Shown here piece after piece: positions 28,288 through 36,878 of a stretch of DNA of 64,000 nt. Both the position numbers and the translations under genes were made by a program. The notes under the pieces are model-generated. The model was not told the origin of the DNA. It worked only from the letters and a program-made list of their open reading frames with translations, and searched no databases. The DNA is from Geminocystis sp. NIES-3708 (GTDB taxonomy: Bacteria; Cyanobacteriota; Cyanobacteriia; Cyanobacteriales; Cyanobacteriaceae). The stretch is from positions 310,001 through 374,000 of the forward strand of contig NZ_AP014815.1 in assembly GCF_001548095.1 (NCBI RefSeq), in the 5' to 3' direction. Each line of letters starts with the position of its first letter. The first letter of the stretch is position 1.

Positions 28288-29556
28288 TTAATCTAATTCT
28301 TGATAGTTAGGTAACTCATTTTTTATTATTTTACCATCTCTAATGATAAGACTATCATTTTGATTTCGAGATAATAATTCACTAAAATAACGAGCTTTAA
28401 AAACTACTAAATTAGCAGAATAATTTACCCCTATTCGCCCTAACTGTGGTAATCGCATTAAATCAGCAGGAATTTTCGTAACAGAGGTAATCCAGTCGCT
28501 ATAAGGAGTGTCTAAGTGAGCAATTCTTACGGACTGATTAAACACTTCTAACAAATCATGATCACCGAAACCGAAAAAAGGATCACGACAATTATCACTA
28601 GCAAAAGCAACTTTTATTCCTGCTTTTTTTAACTCTTTAACTTTAGTTATTCCTCGCCAAAAAGGAGTTATATTTTCTTTTCTATCTTGCAAGTATAAAT
28701 TACACATCGGCAAACTAACAATATTAATATTTGCTTCTTTTATTAAGTTAATTGTTTTTTGTACTACTTCTTTTGGTTGCACCGACAAACTACAACAATG
28801 TCCACAAAGAATATTACCACTAAAATTAGTTTTAATCGCTATTTCAGCAATTTTTTGCAGACAAATTGAGTCAATTTCTCCGTTTTCATCTGCATGAAAA
28901 TCTAAATCTAAATTTCTCTCTTTTGCTAGTTGAAAAACTTTCTCTAACTGAATTTCTAATTCTGGATTTGTATAAGCAACTCCTCCTAAAATTTCACCAA
29001 TTTCTGCCATTTTATCTGCTAATTTTACACCATTTTCTGTTAAAAAATAATCTAAACTAACTAAAGAAACGGCTTGTAAAGTAATTTTATTTTGCCATGC
29101 TTTTTGTAATTTTTGCCAAACTTTTAGAGTAATATCGGCTTGATTTTCATGACAATCTAAATGTGTTCTAATAGCGATCGTACCATGAGCATAACTACAT
29201 TTTAAACCAAATTCCATGCGCTTATATAAGTCTTCTTCATCCCAGAAAATAGCATCTTTTTTTACTGTTTCTAAGGCTGTTTTGAAGTCACTTTGTAAGT
29301 TTGGTGATCGCTCAAAAATATGTCCTTTATCAAGATGGGTATGTATATCAACAAAACAAGGCAAAACAATTCCTTTTTGTAAATCAATACCAATGGTATT
29401 ATTAGAAGCCTTGATAATTTTGATTATTTTTCCTTTTTCAATTTGTATATCACATAAACATAAATTTTCTCTTGTATCAGAAATAAATTGATTATTGACT
29501 ATCAAACAAGAAGGAATATGAGCATTTTTAAGCCAGTAATTACTATGATTTATCAT
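28288..29556 (-). CDS. Cytosine-deaminase-like amidohydrolase
   Basis: 422-residue TIM-barrel metal-dependent hydrolase. Metal and catalytic motifs are DIHTHLDKG (about 70-78), HLDCH (about 133), DFHADENG (about 208), the active-site GHCCSL (about 250) and SDNCRDPFFGFGDHD (about 321). This set is typical of the CodA/cytosine deaminase and related pterin/creatinine deaminase group, which removes an exocyclic amino group and releases ammonia. The exact substrate cannot be fixed. It lies convergent to the EamA gene. Releasing ammonia would suit the nitrogen-scavenging character of the region next to the guanidine operon, but that is inference. Confidence 0.82.
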   Translation of the reverse strand: MINHSNYWLKNAHIPSCLIVNNQFISDTRENLCLCDIQIEKGKIIKIIKASNNTIGIDLQKGIVLPCFVDIHTHLDKGHIFERSPNLQSDFKTALETVKKDAIFWDEEDLYKRMEFGLKCSYAHGTIAIRTHLDCHENQADITLKVWQKLQKAWQNKITLQAVSLVSLDYFLTENGVKLADKMAEIGEILGGVAYTNPELEIQLEKVFQLAKERNLDLDFHADENGEIDSICLQKIAEIAIKTNFSGNILCGHCCSLSVQPKEVVQKTINLIKEANINIVSLPMCNLYLQDRKENITPFWRGITKVKELKKAGIKVAFASDNCRDPFFGFGDHDLLEVFNQSVRIAHLDTPYSDWITSVTKIPADLMRLPQLGRIGVNYSANLVVFKARYFSELLSRNQNDSLIIRDGKIIKNELPNYQELD

Positions 29557-29696
29557 TAAGTTTTTTTATAAAAATATTAAATGATTTACTAAAAATTTAT
29601 TGTTTCTTATAAAGGTTTTTATCAATAATTGCCAATGATATTGAGTAATAATTTCAACTGATTGTTATCAATAGTTTTTCACAATTAAAGTTTATT

Positions 29697-30347
29697 TTAT
29701 CGTGATAAATTATTGAAAAGAAAAATAGTTAAAAAAGAAAAGAATAAAAGAATTATAACCCAAAACCAACTTTCTTCAAATTCTCCTGCTTGTACTGCAA
29801 AATAAATAGCCATCGGAATTGTTTGAGTTTTATTCGGGATATTTCCAGCTACCATTAAAGTTGCTCCAAATTCTCCTAACATACGGGTAAAAGATAAGAT
29901 TATTCCCGCCAAAATACCTCGAAAAGCCAAGGGTAAACTAATATAATAAAATATGGCAATTTCTGACGCACCTTCAATTCTCGCTGCATCTAATAATAAA
30001 GAATCAATTTGTTCAAATGTACCTAAAGTAGCTCGAAACATCAAGGGAAAACCGATTATTATACAAGCAATTACAGCACCATACCATGTGAAAATAACGT
30101 TTAAATTCCATCGGGATAATATTTGACCAATTATACTATTTTTTCCTAGTAATATTAATATTAAAAATCCTACTATGGTAGGCGGTAAAACAAGGGGAAT
30201 CAATAAAATTGTTTCGATAAATGATCGCCATTTTCCTTTATATTGATATACTTGATAAGCAATAATAATTCCTAAAACAAAAGTAATTATAGTGGATAAT
30301 AATGATACTTTTAAAGAAATCCACAAAGGAGATAAATTAATTGTCAT
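29697..30347 (-). CDS. modB: Molybdate ABC transporter permease
   Basis: 216 residues with five predicted membrane helices and the ModB motif LLDAARIEGASEIAIFYYISLPLAFRGILAGIILSFTRMLGEFGATLMVAGNIPNKTQTIPMAIY, which carries the EAA-type loop and the family-specific GEFGATLMVAGNIPNKT. It imports molybdate with ModA and an ATPase. Its ATG overlaps the modA stop by 4 nt. No ModC ATPase follows: the frame ends normally after FLFNNLSR, and the next gene is unrelated. In many cyanobacteria modB and modC are fused, which makes the missing ATPase notable. Confidence 0.92.
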   Translation of the reverse strand: MTINLSPLWISLKVSLLSTIITFVLGIIIAYQVYQYKGKWRSFIETILLIPLVLPPTIVGFLILILLGKNSIIGQILSRWNLNVIFTWYGAVIACIIIGFPLMFRATLGTFEQIDSLLLDAARIEGASEIAIFYYISLPLAFRGILAGIILSFTRMLGEFGATLMVAGNIPNKTQTIPMAIYFAVQAGEFEESWFWVIILLFFSFLTIFLFNNLSR

Positions 30348-31123
30348 TTAGCTATGCCAAATCCATATTTTTGAAAAATTTTTCTAGCAGTTTCACTTTG
30401 TAAAGATTTTAAATATTTTTTTGATACTTCTTTATATTTACTATTTTTAATAACTGCTATAGGATAAACAATGGGGGTGTGTAACTTTTTATCTGCGATG
30501 GCAATTATTTTTACTTTATCAGAACTTTTAGCATCAGTTAAATAGATAATTCCAGCATCAGCATTACCAGTTTCTACATGAGTTAAAGTTTCTCTGACAT
30601 TATTTCCAAACACAAATTTAGATTCTAAGGAGGCTAAAATTCTTAAATTTTTAAATACTTCTATTGCGTATTGTCCTGCTGGTACACTTCGTGGCTCGCC
30701 AATGGCAATGAATTTTATTTTCGGTTGTGCTAGTTGAGAAAAATTAGCTAAAGATAAAGATAAAGGGTTTTTTTTAGGAGTAATTAAAGCAATTTGATTA
30801 AGTAATAAATTTTTTCTAGTATTCGGTAATAATAAATTCTTTTTTTCTAAAGCATCCATTTGTTTAGAAGCGGCAGAAATAAACACATCAATGGGTGCAC
30901 CTTGTTCAATTTGTTGTTGTAAAATACCAGATGAAGCAAAATTATAATCAACATTTTGGGGATATTTTTTACTAAATTCTTGTAAAGCTAGTTGAAGACT
31001 AGCCGCCGCACCTACTAAAATCTTTGGATTATTATTTCCTCTTGTTATAGAAGGAAAAGAGATTATTCCTAATAATACTAAAGAAAAAATAAATAGTCCT
31101 TTTAACAAAGATTTTCTTAACAT
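30344..31123 (-). CDS. modA: Molybdate ABC transporter binding protein
   Basis: 259 residues. Signal peptide at about 1-28; the mature protein starts near NNNPKILVGAAASLQLALQEFSKKYP and shows the ModA oxyanion-binding pattern: GAAASL (Ser contact), SSGILQQQIEQGAPIDVFISAA and FVFGNNVRETLTHVETGNADAGIIYLTDA. It captures molybdate or tungstate in the periplasm and passes it to ModB. The upstream region (31124-31489) has no obvious ModE-type palindrome. Confidence 0.93.
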   Translation of the reverse strand: MLRKSLLKGLFIFSLVLLGIISFPSITRGNNNPKILVGAAASLQLALQEFSKKYPQNVDYNFASSGILQQQIEQGAPIDVFISAASKQMDALEKKNLLLPNTRKNLLLNQIALITPKKNPLSLSLANFSQLAQPKIKFIAIGEPRSVPAGQYAIEVFKNLRILASLESKFVFGNNVRETLTHVETGNADAGIIYLTDAKSSDKVKIIAIADKKLHTPIVYPIAVIKNSKYKEVSKKYLKSLQSETARKIFQKYGFGIAK

Positions 31124-31489
31124 TTTTTTATCTTAAATTTAAAATAATATATTATATAGAATAATTATCTTATTAACTTTAGCAATACCTTCGATAAGGA
31201 CAATTTTGCAATATTTAGAATAAATTTTATGTAAAATTAAAACTTAGTCAATATAATTGTCTCAAAATACAAAAATACCGGAAATTTTTCTTCTAGTCTC
31301 CCAGTCTGTCTCGTCTTTGTTATTTTTATTTTGTTGGAGTGAGATAAACTAATGACTTTATAGTAGTCATTATCATGCTTAGAACTTTTTGATATTCTTG
31401 GATAAGCTCAAAATGACAATTAAAGATTTCAATAATATTCCAACTAACCGAAAAGTTATTATAAGTCTAATTTATGCCACTCTCTAGTA
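31124..31489. other. Intergenic region, modA upstream
   Basis: 366 bp between the divergent side of modA and the 3' end of the MHYT gene. It is AT-rich with no open frame of note. A pyrimidine-rich stretch near 31285-31320 is not clearly a regulatory site. I see no promoter that I can support. Confidence 0.4.
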
Positions 31490-32230
31490 TTAAGTAGAAC
31501 GATTCCAGTTTGCATTAAGTAATACAACATAGACGATCGCAAACATTCCTAACACAGCTAAAGCGATAGAAAAACCAATCACTCCACTATCCAACATATT
31601 AGTTTGTTCGATAATCATACCGTAGTTAATCTTAAATCGGGCGGCAGCCATCCCAGTATAGTGCATTGATAAAACTGCACCCCCCATAATCAAAGAAGCA
31701 AGAATTGTTTTCCAAGTATAAGTTTGATCTTTTTTGGCTGTGCGTAATCCTATTACAATGATGATTGCCGCAAAAGAAACGACGATGGCAATTAATACGG
31801 ATAAAGCGAAAATTAGGGGATCATAACTAATATTAGCCGATACTCTCATAGCTGCCATACCAATATAGTGCATTCCTGCAATGGCTGAACCCATAGTAAT
31901 AGATCCAGCAATCAGAATTTTCTTATTAATCAAAGGTTGAGTAATAATATATAAACCTTGAAGACATCCCGCAACGGCGGCAACTAAAGAAATTAAGACG
32001 ATCACAAAATCATAAGTAATTTTAGGCTCGATGGAAAAAGCAGTCATGGCAATAAAGTGCATTCCCCAAATACCCATGCCCATAGTTACCGCACTAATAA
32101 TTAACCATGTCCAACGCTCTAAACCCTTATTTAAAGTGATTTCTCTTGACATTTCAATGGTGAAGTAACCCGCCGCCACAGCCACAATTGCTGAAAGTAT
32201 GACTAAAGGAATATTATAAGTAACATTCAT
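31490..32230 (-). CDS. Stand-alone MHYT-domain membrane protein
   Basis: 246 residues with seven predicted helices. The MHYT domain's three repeated motifs are GMHFIAM, GMHYIGM and MHYTGM, whose Met/His residues are proposed to bind copper or sense oxygen, CO or NO. Unlike most MHYT proteins it has no GGDEF, EAL or kinase output domain; after the last helix the chain ends within a few residues. Any signalling partner must be a separate protein. It lies just downstream (138 bp) of the chemotaxis operon on the same strand, so it could be read through, but this is not certain. Confidence 0.82.
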   Translation of the reverse strand: MNVTYNIPLVILSAIVAVAAGYFTIEMSREITLNKGLERWTWLIISAVTMGMGIWGMHFIAMTAFSIEPKITYDFVIVLISLVAAVAGCLQGLYIITQPLINKKILIAGSITMGSAIAGMHYIGMAAMRVSANISYDPLIFALSVLIAIVVSFAAIIIVIGLRTAKKDQTYTWKTILASLIMGGAVLSMHYTGMAAARFKINYGMIIEQTNMLDSGVIGFSIALAVLGMFAIVYVVLLNANWNRST

Positions 32231-32368
32231 AATTAATACCTATTTTTTAACAAGATTTTTGTAATATTTTGACTAAATTAAAGCTGATTTTTGAAAAATT
32301 TTCTCAGATATTTATAATTAATAAATATGAAAAATTTGAAAGATTTTATTAACTTCTTTTCTCGAATC

Positions 32369-33682
32369 TTAAACTTGTAAATATTTATCTACTATAGCCA
32401 ATAAACTTTGCTGTGTAAATGGCTTTGCTAAAAAATCTTTTGCTCCAATTGCTTCAATTTTTTCTTGATCCAACATTTTTGTATTGCCACTGATAATAAT
32501 AATCGGAACATTCTTAAAAACAGAACTATTTTTGAGTATTTGAGCTAGTCGATTTCCATTAATACCGGGCATCGATAAATCCATCAAAATTAAATTGGGT
32601 TTAATATTGAATAAAAATGAAAGAGATTCCATGGGATTTATCACCGTAAAGACTTCATATTTATCACTTCCTAAATACTCTTTAATAGTTTCTAGCATTG
32701 TCGGACTATCATCAATACAAATAATCCGATAAGTTTTTTGCTCATTTGTTTGAACATTTGTTTTTGAAGTCTTAGGTTCATTAGCCATAAGACCTTTAGG
32801 ATTAATTGAGGGACTATTTTTTAGAGAGAATTCACGAGTAACTGTCGTTTGACTTCGACTAATAATATTGGAATTTGAAAATTTTAAGGGAGGATTATTT
32901 TCGGGTTGATTTTCTAACGTTGAAGGAATTGAGGGTAATTTATCAAGGGGGGTTTTCGGAGAATATAATTTAATAACTTTATATTGAAGATAAGGAAATA
33001 ACAATTGAGCTACTCTTAACTCATCCTGTTTTAGAAAAATACTTAACTGACGAATCGTTGCACCCTTCATTAATTTTGCCAACTGCATCAAAATACCTGG
33101 AGAAAGATTACCATTGGGAACTTTTTCTTGTAATTTAGAAGGATCTATACAGAAAGGGCGTTGGTGAACAGAAGTAATTAAAGGAGTTAGCTTTTGCCAC
33201 ATTTTTAGGCGAATCTTCAAAGACTTTAGAAGGGTAGAAAGTTCCATGGGATTTACTTCTATCGTAGTTTTCATTTTCAAGGATTCAACTGTATTAATTT
33301 GATTCCATTGATATTCTCCATCCCTTAACCAAAGAAAAGACTCTAACGCATCTTGAGTCAATTCCATAATCAACATTGTTTTTTGACTTGAGCTGAGATC
33401 ATTCCGATAAACTAACCCGTTTATTATTGTTATGAGTTCAAGATTATTGGTACTATTTTGAGGTTGAGTTAAAGACATTTTAGAAGCTATATCAGGTGCT
33501 ATACGCATTAAATAATACTTAAGTGTTTCTAAAGATTGTAAGGAATGATGTGCATATTGCAATTTCCCCTCGACTAAATAAATATTCCAATTTACTGAAT
33601 TTGAGGTGATTTGAAGATGATTAGTTTTTTTTAGATTAAGTCCATCTTCAAGAATTTTAAAGGGCTGAAAATTTGATTTCAT
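32369..33682 (-). CDS. PATAN-domain response regulator (PatA/PixG type)
   Basis: 437 residues: an N-terminal PATAN/DUF4388-type region (about 1-240), a Ser/Thr/Asn-rich linker (about 240-315) and a C-terminal CheY receiver. Receiver motifs are IICIDDSPTML, NLILMDLSMPGING (phospho-Asp in LMD) and FLAKPFTQQ. PatA-type regulators (PixG, TaxP1, PilG/LsiR) steer type IV pilus motors in cyanobacteria; the PATAN domain binds the PilB motor in studied cases. It is the last gene of the chemotaxis operon here; in Synechocystis pilGHIJ the PATAN gene comes first. Confidence 0.85.
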   Translation of the reverse strand: MKSNFQPFKILEDGLNLKKTNHLQITSNSVNWNIYLVEGKLQYAHHSLQSLETLKYYLMRIAPDIASKMSLTQPQNSTNNLELITIINGLVYRNDLSSSQKTMLIMELTQDALESFLWLRDGEYQWNQINTVESLKMKTTIEVNPMELSTLLKSLKIRLKMWQKLTPLITSVHQRPFCIDPSKLQEKVPNGNLSPGILMQLAKLMKGATIRQLSIFLKQDELRVAQLLFPYLQYKVIKLYSPKTPLDKLPSIPSTLENQPENNPPLKFSNSNIISRSQTTVTREFSLKNSPSINPKGLMANEPKTSKTNVQTNEQKTYRIICIDDSPTMLETIKEYLGSDKYEVFTVINPMESLSFLFNIKPNLILMDLSMPGINGNRLAQILKNSSVFKNVPIIIISGNTKMLDQEKIEAIGAKDFLAKPFTQQSLLAIVDKYLQV

Positions 33683-33769
33683 GATTTTTTTTAGAAAAAA
33701 GATAGATGATAAATTATGGAATAAAACTTAAGTGACTCATATAACGTAAATGGAAAATAAATCTAAAAT

Positions 33770-36733
33770 CTAAGTACCAATTAACTCGCTAATTTTACTC
33801 AGTAATTCTTGTTCATTATAAGGCTTGGAAAAATAAGCAGATGCTCCCAAATTAAAAGCTAGTTTTCGGTGTTTTTCATTACTGCGAGATGTTAACATCA
33901 CAATGGGAAGAGATTGAAATTCTGGTTTACCTTTAATTTCCTCTAAAACACCATAACCATCAAGACGGGGCATTTCAATATCACAAATAACCCCTTGAAC
34001 AGATAGTCCACCTAAAAGTTTATCTACTGCTTCTTTTCCATCTTTAGCTTGTTCAACTTGATAACCTGCTTTTTCTAAAGTTGAGGCTAAGTAACGGCGA
34101 ACGTTGATAGAATCATCTGTAATCAGAATTGTGTTAACTTTGGTAGAATTAATTTCTCCATTTTTATCTTTGGAAATTAAATCAGTTTTATTTTCCCTTA
34201 TTTTAGTTTTCAAAGATTCTTGGAAAATTTGCACAGGATCAATTAGAGGTAAAACTCGACCGTCTCCTAGTATCATAGAACTAATTAACCCCACAGTTAG
34301 AGGTAAATGGGTATTGATAGGACGAATAGTTACTTCTTGTTCGCCCCAGAATCGATCAATTTTAATCGCACCCAGATCATCTCCTTCTCCTACCAAGAGA
34401 ATTGTCGGTTGGTTAATCACGGGATTTCCGGGCATTTCAAAAGGTTTTGATGGTCGATTAAAGGTTAATGTTTGCTCTAAGTGAGCCAAAGGTACTGTTT
34501 GTTCGTGCCAACTAATGTATGTTAAGTCTTCGAGCGTTAAACCTTGTTCTGGTTTCAAATGTAACATTTCTCGAACACTATTAACGGGTACGGCAAACAC
34601 CATGCCTTTTATTTCCACTATCATCACTCTTAAAATGGACAGGCTGAAAGGAACTTTGAGGGTAAAGGTTGTACCCTGTCCTATTTTTGTCTCGGCATGA
34701 ATATCACCACGAATTTCTTCTAAGTTGGTACGAACTACATCCATTCCCACTCCCCTGCCTGAAAGTTCTGTTACCTTTGTGGAAGTGCTAAAACCTGCTT
34801 GAAAAATATGGTCAATTATTTCCGACTCCGACATTTTCTTAATTTCTTCATCACTAATACCCATTGATCGTAGGCGATCGCATATTTTATTAAGGCGAAT
34901 CCCCGCTCCATCGTCTTTAATCTTGATAATAGTTTGTGTACCTCGGTTAATAGCACTGATGGTAATATTTCCCTCACTAAGTTTTCCTGCCATTGTCCGA
35001 GTTTGAGGATCTTCAATACCATGATCAAAAGCGTTACGAATTAGGTGCATTAAAGGGTTATTGAGGGCTTCGATTAGGGTACGATCAAGTAAAGTACTTT
35101 CTCCCTCAATTTTGAGATTAACTTTTTTCCCAAACTGTAAATTCAAATCCCTGATTAGGCGAGGAAAACTTCTCACTAAATCGGCAAAAGGACGCATCTG
35201 AATACGGGTCACATTTTTCTGAAGCGATCGCATCGTATGATTTAATTCTTGTACAACTTGGTTAATATCCTCTAAGCCAAAATCAATATCTGTACTGACT
35301 TCCTTTAATTGCACAATGGTTTCGATTTGTTCCTGAGAAATCAAGTGTAAATCACTATAACGATCCATTTCTAAAGCATCGAATTGAGCTAAAGTCTGAT
35401 CTGCCATCAAAGAATTAGAAACATTTACTCCAACAAAAGTCGGAATTTGAGTGAAAGATTGCTCTTTCAACAAACCTTCAGTAGAAGCATGATCATACCA
35501 ATTTCTTAACTGTTTATTGGATTGTTCTAATTGATTCATCCGCCGTTGCATTAACTGGGCAAAATTTTTCAATTGTTCTAACCGCAGATTAAGGCGATTA
35601 CGTTCTATAATCAACTTACCGAATAAAGTGTTAAATTGAGATAATTGTTCTACAGGTACACGCACCAATTTACCTGATTTGGGTGAAGTTTGAAGAGTTT
35701 TAGGTTCAGGAATTAAAGATTTTTGTGGTTCAGAAACTTGAGCAAAAGCATCTTGTAACTTTTCTAAATCCTCACTTTCAATTTTTTCCTCTGAGAATAA
35801 ATCAAAATCTGATAAGGCAATTTCTTCTGTCAAAGGGAAATCATTACTAACGACAATTTCCAAATTAACAGCCTCATCTAAAGCATTAGTTAATGATGAG
35901 AGATCATCCTCATTAAAATCAAAGTTAAAACCCTCAGCATCAAAAACAGATTCATTGAAACCGATTAAATCATGGCTTTCCACCTTAGAAGGTAACTTAT
36001 CAAAACTACCACGCATCACCAAAGCATGGGAACGTCGCCAAAGGGTTAAAGCCTCTTGAGCCAAAGAATTAATATTTTCCTCACTGCTAATAATCGCCTC
36101 CTGCTGAATCGATTCACACAGTTGAATAAAAGGCTCTAAATTCGCCATGTGTCCAAAAATCAACAATTTTTCTGATGTCATTACCAAAGCTGAGGACAAT
36201 TCTGCCGATGAAAGTTGAGTTAATTCAACCTCAAATTCGTCTAAAATCGGTTCTAAACCTTCCTCAAACATCAACAACTCAGCATCTATTCCTTCACTTT
36301 GGGCAAATAATAGATCTTCATCTTCCTCTCGAAGTTCTCCTAAATTTTGGCTCAACTGTATAAAAATAGGCTCAACATTACCTTTTAACCAAGATTCTTC
36401 AACTTCTATCCCTTGACGGTGTAAATCACTAATTTGACGCATAGAATCAAGCCCTAATAACAATAAGGTTTCCACTTCTGTAGTGATTTGAGTAGAATGG
36501 TGACGAATGCGTAAAATTTTGAAAAAATCTTCTAAGCGGTGAGCAACATTACTCAAAGGGAGAAATCCCATCATTCCTGCACCACCTTTAACTGAATGAG
36601 TCGCCCTCAAGGCTAAATCTAGTCTTTCAGGTTCGGCAACCGTTGAACTCAAGTCAAGGAGTGCAGATTCTATGGTATGAAAACAATCTTCCGCTTCATC
36701 GAGAAAATTAAGTCGAATTTGTTGTTGATCCAT
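33770..36733 (-). CDS. cheA: CheA-type hybrid histidine kinase with receiver domain
   Basis: 987 residues. In order: Hpt domain with phospho-His H46 (ATHSVKGGAG), an acidic linker rich in Glu/Asp (about 130-330), dimerisation helices (about 355-420), CheA HATPase (NPLMHLIRNAFDHGIEDP; ATELSGRGVGMDVVR), CheW-like coupling domain and a C-terminal receiver (ILITDDSINVRRYL, VICDIEMPRLDGYG, YFSKPYNE). It is the PixL/PilL type that signals within pilus-based phototaxis and motility systems. A HIP1 octamer lies at 35224. The MCP gene is 145 bp upstream. Confidence 0.93.
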   Translation of the reverse strand: MDQQQIRLNFLDEAEDCFHTIESALLDLSSTVAEPERLDLALRATHSVKGGAGMMGFLPLSNVAHRLEDFFKILRIRHHSTQITTEVETLLLLGLDSMRQISDLHRQGIEVEESWLKGNVEPIFIQLSQNLGELREEDEDLLFAQSEGIDAELLMFEEGLEPILDEFEVELTQLSSAELSSALVMTSEKLLIFGHMANLEPFIQLCESIQQEAIISSEENINSLAQEALTLWRRSHALVMRGSFDKLPSKVESHDLIGFNESVFDAEGFNFDFNEDDLSSLTNALDEAVNLEIVVSNDFPLTEEIALSDFDLFSEEKIESEDLEKLQDAFAQVSEPQKSLIPEPKTLQTSPKSGKLVRVPVEQLSQFNTLFGKLIIERNRLNLRLEQLKNFAQLMQRRMNQLEQSNKQLRNWYDHASTEGLLKEQSFTQIPTFVGVNVSNSLMADQTLAQFDALEMDRYSDLHLISQEQIETIVQLKEVSTDIDFGLEDINQVVQELNHTMRSLQKNVTRIQMRPFADLVRSFPRLIRDLNLQFGKKVNLKIEGESTLLDRTLIEALNNPLMHLIRNAFDHGIEDPQTRTMAGKLSEGNITISAINRGTQTIIKIKDDGAGIRLNKICDRLRSMGISDEEIKKMSESEIIDHIFQAGFSTSTKVTELSGRGVGMDVVRTNLEEIRGDIHAETKIGQGTTFTLKVPFSLSILRVMIVEIKGMVFAVPVNSVREMLHLKPEQGLTLEDLTYISWHEQTVPLAHLEQTLTFNRPSKPFEMPGNPVINQPTILLVGEGDDLGAIKIDRFWGEQEVTIRPINTHLPLTVGLISSMILGDGRVLPLIDPVQIFQESLKTKIRENKTDLISKDKNGEINSTKVNTILITDDSINVRRYLASTLEKAGYQVEQAKDGKEAVDKLLGGLSVQGVICDIEMPRLDGYGVLEEIKGKPEFQSLPIVMLTSRSNEKHRKLAFNLGASAYFSKPYNEQELLSKISELIGT

Positions 36734-36878
36734 TATTTTTTTATCATTTAAAAGGGAAAGTTGATAAAAGTGTTAAGCTGAGACATCTTTACTTTGTAAA
36801 CCAATATTCTTGACTACAGAAGATTTATATATGTCAAAACATAGGTTAGGTGATTCTGAAGTTTACTAATAATTTTTC

